A stretch of DNA of 44,488 nt from Hyphomicrobium sp. (GTDB taxonomy: Bacteria; Pseudomonadota; Alphaproteobacteria; Rhizobiales; Hyphomicrobiaceae): NCBI RefSeq assembly GCF_020852195.1, contig NZ_JADZBI010000092.1:1-44488 (forward strand). The letters run 5' to 3'. The first letter of the stretch is position 1; each line of letters opens with the position of its first letter. A model generated the notes under the pieces. That model had not been told where the DNA came from. It saw only the letters and a list, made by a program, of their open reading frames with translations, and searched no databases. Both the position numbers and the translations under genes were made by a program. Positions 6,947 through 15,307 of the stretch are shown here, piece by piece.

Positions 6947-8350
6947 ATGTCAGCCGACACGGGAGCGATGGCCAATCTCACGGGCGAAGCGTTCGGCGCC
7001 GGCACGGCGCCCGAGCACCTGCGCGCCTGGCTCCAGCACCATCGCATCGAGGAGGTCGATTGCGCCGTCCCCGACATCGCCGGTGTCGCGCGCGGCAAGA
7101 CCATGCCGGCCGAGAAGTTCGTCAAGCTCGACGCGGTGCATCTGCCGATCTCGATCTTCCATCAGACCATCACCGGCGACTACGTCGGCTTCGAGGAGGA
7201 CGGACAGGCGCTCTATGCCGAGAGCGACCTCATGATGGTGCCCGATCTCACGACCATCCGTCCGGCACCCTGGGCGTCGAGCCCGACGGCGCAGGTCATC
7301 CACGACGCCACGTGGCAGAACGGCGAGCCGGTGGAGATCGCGCCGCGCTCCGTCCTGAAGCGCGTGCTTGAGCTTTACAGCAAGGAAGGTTGGCTCCCGG
7401 TCGTGGCCCCGGAGCTCGAGTTCTACCTGACCAAGACCAACCCCGACCCCGACTAGCCGCTCGAGCCGCCGACGGGCCGCTCGGGGCGCGCCGGCGCCGG
7501 CCGGCAGGCCTACAGCCTCGGCGCCGTCGACGAGTACGACAAGATCGTCGACGATATCTACGACTATGCCGAGCGTCAGTACCTGAAGATCGACACCATC
7601 ATCCAGGAAGGGGGCGCCGCCCAGCTCGAGATCAACCTCCTGCACGGCAACCCCGTCGACCTCGCCGACCAGGTGTTCCTGTTCAAGCGCACCATCCGCG
7701 AGGCCGCGTTCACGCACAATTGCTACGCGACATTCATGGCCAAGCCGCTCGCCAACGAGCCGGGCAGCGCCATGCACATTCACCAGAGCGTGGTCGATGC
7801 GAAAACGGGCCGCAACATCTTCACCGACGAGGGCGGCGGCCCGAGCAAGCTCTTCTTCCAGTTCCTCGCCGGCCAGCAGCGCTTCCTGCCGCCGGCGACC
7901 TGCCTGTTCGCCCCGTACGTCAACTCCTACCGCCGCCTCGTGCCGGGCGGCGCCGCACCGATCAACGTCGAGTGGGGCCACGACAACCGCTCAGCTGGCC
8001 TGCGCGTGCCGTTCTCGCCCGCCGCCGCGCGGCGCATCGAGAACCGTCTCGCGGGCTCGGATGCCAATCCCTATCTCGCCATCGCGGCGAGCCTCGCCTG
8101 CGGCTATCTCGGCATCAAGATGGGGCTCGAGCCGCGCGAGGCCGTGGTCGGCAACGCCTACCGCAACGATCACCAGCTTCCGCGCGGCCTTCTCGAGTCC
8201 CTGACCGACTTCGAGGAGAGCGCCGACCTCCACGAGATCCTCGGCAAGCGCTTCTGCCACGTTTATCTCGAGCTCAAGCGATCGGAGTTCGAGGAGTTCA
8301 TGCGCGTGATCAGCCCCTGGGAGCGCGAGCATCTTCTGCTCAGCGTCTGA
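6947..8350 (+). pseudogene. puuA: Gamma-glutamylpolyamine synthetase (PuuA-like) interrupted by one in-frame TAG
   Basis: A glutamine-synthetase-fold ligase that would join glutamate to putrescine using ATP. Codons 1-169 encode the N-terminal beta-grasp and the start of the catalytic domain (ELEFYLTKTNPDPD). Codon 170 is TAG at 7454-7456. The same frame then continues without another stop to 8350, through GGAAQLEINLLHG, MHIHQSVVD, NSYRRLVPGG, RSAGLRVP and ENRLAGSDANPYL, for 467 codons in all, a normal length. The sequence context suggests Tyr (TAC or TAT) at that place, one base from TAG. If the stop is real, the product is a 169-residue fragment lacking most of the active site. Intact flanking sequence points to a very recent mutation, a base-calling error, or read-through. 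A second synthetase is encoded at 10742. Confidence 0.85.
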
Positions 8351-8395
8351 GGCGCCTCCGCGACAGAGACTGCGATCCGGGATTTTTTGGGAAGA

Positions 8396-8494
8396 ATGAG
8401 CGTGATACTGACCGGCCAGCTAGCGAAGACGCGCAAGACCGAGCTCCTCGAGCTCTGCGCGCGCATCGGATTCACGCCCCCGGCCCCGGTCTGA
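8396..8494 (+). CDS. Possible 32-residue small protein
   Basis: In the 251-bp gap between the interrupted synthetase and the aminotransferase, an ATG at 8396 preceded by GGGAAGA opens a frame of 32 codons and ends in TGA at 8492. The product starts MSVILTGQLAKTRKTELLEL and is basic and helical-looking. No family is recognised. It may be a real small protein, or chance in GC-rich DNA. The rest of the gap holds no other gene. Confidence 0.2.
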   Translation: MSVILTGQLAKTRKTELLELCARIGFTPPAPV

Positions 8495-8601
8495 GACCGC
8501 GCGATCGTCGCGCCCGGACCAAGCGCTGGCGGAAGGCGTCCGCTTTCCGACAGGAGGAACGGAGAGGCCCGCGAGCTCCCCGCTCACACTGGAGAGATCC
8601 C

Positions 8602-9993
8602 ATGTCGAACATCAAACTGAAGAACAGCACCACCGAGTGGCGGGACCTCGACGCCCTGCACCATCTGCATCCCTTCACCGACCACAAGTCGCTGCGCACG
8701 GGCGGCGCGCGCGTGATCGTGAAGGGCGACGGCCCCTACATCTGGGACAGCGAGGGCCACCGCATCCTGGACGGCATGGCCGGGCTCTGGACGACCAACA
8801 TCGGTTACGGCCGCAGCGAGCTGGCCGACGCGGCGCGCGACCAGATGATGGAGCTGCCGTTCTACAACACCTTCTTCCGCACCACGCACCCGCCGGTCAT
8901 CGCGCTGTCGAAGAAGCTCGCCGAGATCACGCCGCCGCACATCAACCAGGTGTTCTACGGCTCGTCCGGCTCGGAATCGAACGACACCGCCATCCGCCTG
9001 ATCCGCCACTATTGGACGCTCAAGGGCGAGCCCAAGCGCAGGATCATCATCTCGCGCAAGAACGCCTATCACGGCTCGACCATCGCCGCGGGCTCCATGG
9101 GCGGCATGGGCCACGTGCACAAGCACAGCTACCCCGTCTACGAGGGCTTCCGCCACGTCATGGATCCCTGCTGGTTCGATGAGGGGCGCGACGGCGAGAG
9201 CCTCGAGACCTTCGCCCTGCGCGCCGCCAAGGCGCTCGAGGACGAGATCCTGACCGTCGGGCCTGAGAATGTCGCGGCCTTCGCGGGCGAGCCCGTGCAG
9301 GGCGCAGGCGGCGTGAAGATCGCCCCCGACTCCTATTGGAAGGAGGTCCAGCGCATCGTCGACAAGTACGGCATCCTGTTCCTGGCCGACGAGGTCATCA
9401 CCGGCTTCGGCCGCCTCGGCGCCTGGTTCGCGTCGGACTACTACGGCATCAAACCCAACATCATCACCTTCGCCAAGGCCGTGACGTCGGGCTACCTACC
9501 GCTCTCGGGCATCCTGGTCGATGACAAGATCGTCGAGGCGCTGATGGGCCACGACGACGACTTCAATCACGGCTACACCTTCTCCGGCCACCCCGTGGCC
9601 TGCGCCGTGGCCCTGAAGAACATCGAGATCATGGAACGCGAGAAGCTGGTGACGCGCGTCGCCGAGTACGGCGCGCCGGCTCTCTCCAAACTGCTGGCCA
9701 AGTTCAAGGACCATCCGCTGGTCGGCGAGGTGCGCTCCGTCGGCATGATGGGCGCCATCGAGCTCGTGGCCGACAAGCGCACGCGCCGCCGCTTCGACAA
9801 CCCCGGCCGGGTGGGCCTCATCTGCCGCGACCACTTCTTCCGCGAAGGCTTCATCATGCGCGCCGTATTCGACACCATGGTCTGCGCCCCTCCGCTCATC
9901 TGGGGCGACGAGCAGTTCGCCGAGGCCGAGCGCGTCATCGGCAAGGCCCTCGACCTCACGCTCGCCGACGTCGCCGGAGAGATCGCCGCATGA
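8602..9993 (+). CDS. spuC: Putrescine-type aminotransferase (class III), SpuC-like
   Basis: A 463-residue PLP-dependent class III aminotransferase, close to SpuC, which moves the amino group of putrescine to pyruvate and gives 4-aminobutanal. The ATG at 8602 follows GGAGAGATCCC. Features include the DGMAGLWTTNIGYGR segment near residue 60, the cofactor-phosphate region YGSSGSESNDTA, the LADEVITGFGRLG Asp motif and the Schiff-base lysine at 292 in TFAKAVTSGY. Its stop overlaps the puuD start. This transaminase route runs beside the glutamylated Puu route, so a cell with a broken first synthetase could still degrade putrescine. Related omega-transaminases act on other amines, so the exact substrate is inferred. 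Confidence 0.85.
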   Translation: MSNIKLKNSTTEWRDLDALHHLHPFTDHKSLRTGGARVIVKGDGPYIWDSEGHRILDGMAGLWTTNIGYGRSELADAARDQMMELPFYNTFFRTTHPPVIALSKKLAEITPPHINQVFYGSSGSESNDTAIRLIRHYWTLKGEPKRRIIISRKNAYHGSTIAAGSMGGMGHVHKHSYPVYEGFRHVMDPCWFDEGRDGESLETFALRAAKALEDEILTVGPENVAAFAGEPVQGAGGVKIAPDSYWKEVQRIVDKYGILFLADEVITGFGRLGAWFASDYYGIKPNIITFAKAVTSGYLPLSGILVDDKIVEALMGHDDDFNHGYTFSGHPVACAVALKNIEIMEREKLVTRVAEYGAPALSKLLAKFKDHPLVGEVRSVGMMGAIELVADKRTRRRFDNPGRVGLICRDHFFREGFIMRAVFDTMVCAPPLIWGDEQFAEAERVIGKALDLTLADVAGEIAA

Positions 9994-10745
9994 GCCGCCC
10001 CGTCGTCATCATCCCCTGCGACACCAAGGTGATCGAAGGCATGACCTTCGATGCCGTCGGCCGCAAGTACTCCGCGGCCGTGGCCGAGGTGGCTGACTGC
10101 CAGCCCCTGCTCGCGCCTCTGGGTCCGAGCATGCTGGACATGGGCGCGCTGCTTGAGATCGCCGACGGCATCCTGCTGTCCGGCAGCCTCTCGAACGTGC
10201 ATCCGAGCCTCTACGGCCTCGACGAGCCGCCGCTCAACGACAAGGCACTCGATCACGAGCGCGATAGCCTGACGCTGCCGCTCGTGCGCGAGGCCCTGCA
10301 CCGCAAGCTGCCGCTGTTCGCCATCTGCCGCGGCTTCCAGGAGCTGAACGTTGCCCTCGGCGGCACCCTCGACCAGGCGGTCCACGCCGTGGACGGGCGC
10401 CACGATCACCGCGAGCCTTCGGACGTTCCCATCGAGGACCGCTTCGGGCCCGCGCACCCTGTAAAGCTCTCCGGAACACTGAAGAGCTGGATCGGCCAGG
10501 ACGAGATCATCGTCAACTCGCTGCATTGGCAGGGCATCCAGCGCCTGGCGCCCCCGCTCACGGCCGAGGCCCACGCCAAGGACGGGCTGATCGAGGCCGT
10601 GCGCGGCCCTTCGGAACATCCCTTCCTGTTCGGCGTGCAATGGCACCCCGAGTGGCAGGCCAAGAACAACAAGGCATCCATCGAGATCTTCCGTCGCTTC
10701 GGCGACGCGGTCCGCAAACTGAGCTCGAGCGGTCTCGCAGCATGA
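9990..10745 (+). CDS. puuD: Gamma-glutamyl-GABA hydrolase PuuD
   Basis: A 251-residue class I glutamine-amidotransferase-like hydrolase (peptidase C26). It releases GABA and glutamate from gamma-glutamyl-GABA, the last Puu step. The nucleophile is Cys113 in FAICRGFQELN, and His219 and Glu221 in GVQWHPEWQ complete the triad. Residues 175-182 (VNSLHWQG) are also typical of PuuD. The ATG overlaps the spuC stop (ATGA) and its own stop overlaps the next start, so translation is coupled on both sides. Confidence 0.93.
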   Translation: MSRPVVIIPCDTKVIEGMTFDAVGRKYSAAVAEVADCQPLLAPLGPSMLDMGALLEIADGILLSGSLSNVHPSLYGLDEPPLNDKALDHERDSLTLPLVREALHRKLPLFAICRGFQELNVALGGTLDQAVHAVDGRHDHREPSDVPIEDRFGPAHPVKLSGTLKSWIGQDEIIVNSLHWQGIQRLAPPLTAEAHAKDGLIEAVRGPSEHPFLFGVQWHPEWQAKNNKASIEIFRRFGDAVRKLSSSGLAA

Positions 10746-12094
10746 CCAACACCCCCATCACGGTCGACGAGGCCAAGGACTTCCTGGCCGCCAACCCGAC
10801 GGTCGAATGGATCGACATCTTCACGTTCGATCTGAACGGCATCGCGCGCGGCAAGCGCTTCCGCCGCGACGACCTCCTCGATCTCGCCAAGGGCGGGCTG
10901 ATGATGCCGGCCTCCGCCTTCATCATCGACCCGCGCGGCAACTCCATCGGCGAGACCGGCCGTCTGTGGGAGACGGGAGATCCGGACGTTCCCGCGCGCA
11001 TCCTGTCCGGCACCCTCGCGCCGGTTCTGGTCAACGGCGCCACACACGCCCAGGCCGTCATGAACCTCGAGACCGAGGGCGACATGGACGGCCGCGCCGT
11101 GCTCGCGGGCCAGATCGCGCGCTTGAAGAAGCAGGGGCTGACGCCCGTCGTCGCCGTCGAGCTCGAGTTCTACGTCACGCTGCCCGGCAAGGACGGCGCC
11201 TTCACGCTCGAGCCACCGCCCGGCATGACAACCGATCCCGATGCCGCGGGCACCTACGAGTTCGCGGACATGGACGCGCTGCAGCCCTTCATCGACGACA
11301 TCTACCGCATCGCCACGGCGCAGGGCCTGCCCGTCGATGCCGTGATGCAAGAGAGCGGGCCGGCGCAGTTCGAGATCAACCTCAAGCACAAGGACGACGC
11401 CGTTGCCGCGGCCCTCGACGGCCTGCTCCTGAAGCGTGCCGTCAAGGCCGCCGCGCGCGAGCACAAGCTCAACGCCACCTTCATGGCCAAGCCCCACCAC
11501 GACTGGTGCGGCTCGGGCATGCACGTGCACCTGAGCCTCGTCGACAAGACCGGCGCCAACGCCTTCGCGGGCAAGCCCATCTCCCCGATCTTCCGCCATG
11601 CCATCGGCGGTCTTTCGGAGACCATGGCAGACTTCATGGCCATCTGGGCTCAGTACGCGAACTCCTATCGCCGCTACGTGCCGAAGTCCTACGTCGCCAT
11701 GACGCCGCAGTGGGGCTTCAACAACCGCACCGTGGCGCTGCGCATCCCCGCAGGCAACGGCGCCGCGACGCGCATCGAGCATCGGGTTGCCGGCGCCGAC
11801 GCCAACCCCTATCTCGTGGTGGCGGCCGTCCTCGCCGGCATCGCCCACGGGCTCAAGACCAAGGCCGATCCCGGCGCACACGCCGAGGGCGACGCCGAGG
11901 AGATCGACGCGCCGAGCACGTTGCCGACGGCGTGGGTCAACGCCCTCGAGGTCTTCGAGCGCTCGACGGTGGTGCGCGAGGCCTTCGGCACCGGCTTCCA
12001 CGACGTCTACACGCGCTTGAAGCAGACCGAGCGCGCGAACTTCGAACGCATCGTCACCTCGCTCGACCACCTCTGGTACGCGCTCGTTGCATGA
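10742..12094 (+). CDS. puuA: Second gamma-glutamylpolyamine synthetase (glutamine synthetase family)
   Basis: A 450-residue, uninterrupted member of the glutamine synthetase family, of a different subgroup from the one at 6947. The N-terminal beta-grasp holds DIFTFDLNGIARGKRF. Catalytic motifs include VELEFYV, QESGPAQFEINL, GMHVHLSLVD, NSYRRYVPKSY and RIEHRVAGADANPYL. It has no adenylylation-tyrosine region of GlnA type, and its place between puuD and puuC argues for a polyamine rather than ammonia as acceptor. Pseudomonads keep several such paralogues for different polyamines. Whether this one takes putrescine, spermidine or diaminopropane cannot be seen. It could cover for the interrupted paralogue. 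Confidence 0.85.
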   Translation: MTNTPITVDEAKDFLAANPTVEWIDIFTFDLNGIARGKRFRRDDLLDLAKGGLMMPASAFIIDPRGNSIGETGRLWETGDPDVPARILSGTLAPVLVNGATHAQAVMNLETEGDMDGRAVLAGQIARLKKQGLTPVVAVELEFYVTLPGKDGAFTLEPPPGMTTDPDAAGTYEFADMDALQPFIDDIYRIATAQGLPVDAVMQESGPAQFEINLKHKDDAVAAALDGLLLKRAVKAAAREHKLNATFMAKPHHDWCGSGMHVHLSLVDKTGANAFAGKPISPIFRHAIGGLSETMADFMAIWAQYANSYRRYVPKSYVAMTPQWGFNNRTVALRIPAGNGAATRIEHRVAGADANPYLVVAAVLAGIAHGLKTKADPGAHAEGDAEEIDAPSTLPTAWVNALEVFERSTVVREAFGTGFHDVYTRLKQTERANFERIVTSLDHLWYALVA

Positions 12095-12103
12095 GGCCCT
12101 GAC

Positions 12104-13594
12104 ATGACCTCGCTTGCACACTTCGAGAAGGTCGCCGGCGCGCTCGCGCTGCCCGGCAAGGCCGTCATCGACGGAGAGAAGCTCTCCGCCGTGAGCGGCG
12201 TCACCTTCGACAACGTCTCGCCGCGCGACGGCCGCGTGCTGAACCAAGTCGCCGCCTGCACCGCCGCCGACGTCGACATCGCGGTGGCCTCCGCGCGCGC
12301 CGCCTTCGCCGACGGCCGCTGGCGGAAGCTCTCCTACAAGGACAAGAAGCGCATCCTGTTCGCGCTCGCCGACCTCATGGAGCGCGAGACGGAAAATCTT
12401 GCCGTTCTGGAGAGCCTCGACGTCGGCAAGCCGATCGCTAACGCGCTCTCGGGCGACGTGCCGCAGGCCATCCGCACGCTGCGCTACTACGCGGAGGCCC
12501 TCGACAAGATCTACGGCGAGGTCGGCCCCGAGACGCAGGACCGTTTTTCCTTCGTCGTGCACGAGCCGCTGGGCGTGATCGGCGCCATCGTGCCGTGGAA
12601 CTTCCCCCTCCACATGGCCATGTGGAAGGTCGCCCCCGCCCTCGCCATGGGCAACTCTGTGGTGCTAAAGCCGGCCGAGCAGTCGCCGATGACCGCGCTC
12701 AGGCTCGGCGACCTGGCGCTGGAGGCGGGCTTGCCGCCGGGCGTCTTGAACGTCGTCCCCGGCTTGGGCGGCGACGCCGGCAAGGCCATCGCGCTCCACA
12801 ACGACGTCGACATGATCGCCTTCACCGGCTCCGGCGCCGTCGGCCGCCTGCTGATGAAGTATTCCGGCGAGAGCAACCTGAAACGTGTCAGCCTGGAGCT
12901 GGGCGGCAAGTCTCCGCACATCGTCTTCGCCGACTGCCCGGATCTAGACAAAGCCGCCGAGCACGCCGCCTGGGGCATCTTCTACAATCAGGGCGAGGTC
13001 TGCACGGCGGCCTCTCGCCTGCTCGTGCACGAAAGCATCGCCGACGCCTTCCTCGACAAGCTCCTGCGCGTCGCCGAACCGATCGCAGCCGGCGATCCGC
13101 TAGAGCCCTCAACAGTGTTCGGCGCCATGGTCTCCGTCGAGCAGATGCAGACCGCGCTGCGCTACATCGAGACGGCGAAGCAGGAAGGCGGTGTCCTCCG
13201 CCTCGGCGGCAACCGCACGCGCATGGAGACGGGCGGCTACTATGTCGAGCCGACCGTGTTCGACGGTGTCGCTCCGCAGGCAACGCTCTCGCGCGAGGAA
13301 GTGTTCGGTCCCGTGTTGGCCGTCACGCGCTTCACCGATACCGAGGACGCGCTCCGCCTCGCCAACGACACGCCATACGGCCTCGCCGCCGGCCTCTGGA
13401 CGCGCGACGTTTCCCTCGCCCACAAGGCCGCACGCGAGATCAAGGCTGGCCTGGTCTGGGTCAACGGATGGGATAGCTGCGACATCACCATGCCGTTCGG
13501 CGGCTTCAAGCAGTCCGGCTTCGGCCGCGACCGCTCGCTGCACGCGCTCCACAAGTATGCCGACCTGAAATCGGTCTCCATCACGCTTCTCTGA
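12104..13594 (+). CDS. puuC: Gamma-glutamyl-gamma-aminobutyraldehyde dehydrogenase PuuC
   Basis: A 496-residue NAD(P)-dependent aldehyde dehydrogenase. It would oxidise gamma-glutamyl-aminobutyraldehyde from PuuB, and probably free 4-aminobutanal from the transaminase route. The catalytic cysteine is Cys300 in GEVCTAASR and the general base Glu265 in LELGGKSPH. PWNFPLHMAMWKVAPAL and the FTGSGAVGR cofactor loop are present. The order after PuuD and the second synthetase, with 9 bp between genes, supports the PuuC role. Close relatives act on betaine and other aminoaldehydes, so some breadth is expected. Confidence 0.88.
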   Translation: MTSLAHFEKVAGALALPGKAVIDGEKLSAVSGVTFDNVSPRDGRVLNQVAACTAADVDIAVASARAAFADGRWRKLSYKDKKRILFALADLMERETENLAVLESLDVGKPIANALSGDVPQAIRTLRYYAEALDKIYGEVGPETQDRFSFVVHEPLGVIGAIVPWNFPLHMAMWKVAPALAMGNSVVLKPAEQSPMTALRLGDLALEAGLPPGVLNVVPGLGGDAGKAIALHNDVDMIAFTGSGAVGRLLMKYSGESNLKRVSLELGGKSPHIVFADCPDLDKAAEHAAWGIFYNQGEVCTAASRLLVHESIADAFLDKLLRVAEPIAAGDPLEPSTVFGAMVSVEQMQTALRYIETAKQEGGVLRLGGNRTRMETGGYYVEPTVFDGVAPQATLSREEVFGPVLAVTRFTDTEDALRLANDTPYGLAAGLWTRDVSLAHKAAREIKAGLVWVNGWDSCDITMPFGGFKQSGFGRDRSLHALHKYADLKSVSITLL

Positions 13595-13605
13595 CGGAGG
13601 TTGCC

Positions 13606-15054
13606 ATGAACGTCTCGCCTCCCCGCTATCCGACCGCCGCCCTGATCGGCGGCGAATGGATCACGTCCAAGGACACGTTTCCGGTTCTCGACCCGGCCAC
13701 CGGCGCCGAGATCGCGCGTGTGCCGAACCTCGGCGCCGCAGAGACCACGCGCGCCATCGACGCGGCTGCGGCGGCGCTCCCCGCATGGTCGAAGAAGACC
13801 GCGAAAGAGCGCGCGCAGATCCTGAAGCGCTGGTTCGACCTCGTCACCGCCGATGCCGAGCCCTTGGCGCAGCTCATGACCGCCGAGCAGGGGAAGCCGC
13901 TGACGGAATCGCGCGGTGAGGTCGCCTATGGCGCCTCGTTCATCGAATGGTTCGCCGAGGAAGGAAAGCGCGCCTACGGCCGCACGATCCCGACCACCAT
14001 GGCCGGCAAGCGCTTCATCACCATCAAGCAGCCGATCGGCGTCGTCGCCGCCATCGCGCCGTGGAACTTCCCCATCGCCATGATCACGCGCAAGATCGCC
14101 CCGGCCCTCGCCGCCGGCTGCACGGCCGTCGTGAAGCCGGCGGAGGACACGCCGCTCTGCGCGCTCGCCGTCGCCAAGCTCGCCCTCGATGCCGGCGTGC
14201 CACCCGGCGTCTTCAACGTCGTGACCACGAACGAGGCCGCAGCCGTAGGCAAGGTGCTCTGCGAGGATCCGCGCGTGCGCAAGCTCTCGTTCACGGGCTC
14301 GACGGAGGTCGGCAAGATCCTCTACCGGCAATGCGCCGGCACCGTGAAGAAGCTGACGCTCGAGCTCGGCGGCAACGCGCCCCTGCTCGTCTTCGACGAT
14401 GCGGATCTGAGCCAGGCCGTCGCCGGCGCCATGGCCTCCAAGTACCGCAACGCGGGCCAGACCTGCGTCTGCGCCAACCGCATCCTCGTGCAGGCCGGCA
14501 TCTACGACCGTTTTGCCGAAGCGCTGGCAGCCGAGGTCAAGAAGCTCAAAGTCGGCCCGGGCCGCGAAGCCGGCACCGTCATCGGCCCGCTGATCAACGC
14601 GGATGCGATCAAGAAGGTCGAGAGCCTCGTCGGCGACGCGACGGCCAAGGGCGCCAAGGTCATTGTCGGCGGCGCACCGGCCGACTCGGGGGCGCTGTTC
14701 TACCAGCCTTCCGTGCTGACCGGCGTAACCCCCGACATGACCATCGTGCACGAGGAGATCTTCGGCCCCGTCGCGGCGCTGATCCGCTTCGAGACCGAGG
14801 ACGAGGCCGTGAAGATCGCCAACGACACGCCCTTTGGCCTCGCCGCGTATCTCTTCAGCCGCGACATCGCCCGCGCCTGGCGCGTGGCGGAAGCGCTCGA
14901 TGCCGGCATGGTCGGCGTCAACGAGGGCATCTTCTCGAACGAAACGGTTCCCTTCGGCGGCGTAAAGGAGAGCGGCCTCGGCCGCGAGGGCGCCGCCGAA
15001 GGCCTCGACGAATACCTCGAAACCAAATTCATCTGCCTCGGAGGGATCGCCTAG
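13606..15054 (+). CDS. gabD: Succinate-semialdehyde dehydrogenase GabD
   Basis: A 482-residue aldehyde dehydrogenase that oxidises succinate semialdehyde to succinate with NAD(P). It carries the GabD signature GQTCVCANR, with catalytic Cys287 and the redox-partner Cys289, plus LELGGNAP with the base Glu, and PWNFPIAMITRKIAPALAAG. It starts 11 bp after puuC with a ribosome site GGAGG. It finishes GABA breakdown after GabT. Confidence 0.93.
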   Translation: MNVSPPRYPTAALIGGEWITSKDTFPVLDPATGAEIARVPNLGAAETTRAIDAAAAALPAWSKKTAKERAQILKRWFDLVTADAEPLAQLMTAEQGKPLTESRGEVAYGASFIEWFAEEGKRAYGRTIPTTMAGKRFITIKQPIGVVAAIAPWNFPIAMITRKIAPALAAGCTAVVKPAEDTPLCALAVAKLALDAGVPPGVFNVVTTNEAAAVGKVLCEDPRVRKLSFTGSTEVGKILYRQCAGTVKKLTLELGGNAPLLVFDDADLSQAVAGAMASKYRNAGQTCVCANRILVQAGIYDRFAEALAAEVKKLKVGPGREAGTVIGPLINADAIKKVESLVGDATAKGAKVIVGGAPADSGALFYQPSVLTGVTPDMTIVHEEIFGPVAALIRFETEDEAVKIANDTPFGLAAYLFSRDIARAWRVAEALDAGMVGVNEGIFSNETVPFGGVKESGLGREGAAEGLDEYLETKFICLGGIA

Positions 15055-15136
15055 GCGATCGTTTCATGGGTCCATCTCACCCTATAGCGGCGCCGCCCTA
15101 CCACGACGTGCGAGAGAGGCGCGGCGACAGCCTCCT

Positions 15137-15258
15137 TTCTCCCGTCATCCCGGCGAAGGCCGGGACCCCCGCAAGCCTCCACGCGCGCGCCACTTCCGAG
15201 ACCGCACCCCCGCTGAAACGTGTCGTGGATCCCGGCCTTCGCCGGGATGACTTTGGCG
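15137..15258. repeat. Inverted-repeat element between gabD and gabT
   Basis: A perfect 22-bp inverted repeat has arms at 15144-15165 and 15230-15251, 64 bp apart. Each arm is itself a small hairpin with the core CCCGGCGAAGGCCGGG and an outer GTCAT. This GTCATCCCGGC type is a very common intergenic repeat in alphaproteobacteria. It breaks the otherwise tight gene spacing of the cluster and could act as an mRNA stabiliser or partial terminator. The 253-bp gap holds no gene. Confidence 0.85.
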
Positions 15259-15307
15259 AGTGGACAGACGCCGCATATTCAGAGTTCACCGACGAAAGAT
15301 CCTCCTC

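Noticed and set aside
7454-7456. TAG as a pyrrolysine codon
   Set aside because: Relatives have Tyr at this position, nothing in the window suggests pyrrolysine genes, and glutamine-synthetase-fold enzymes are not known to need it.
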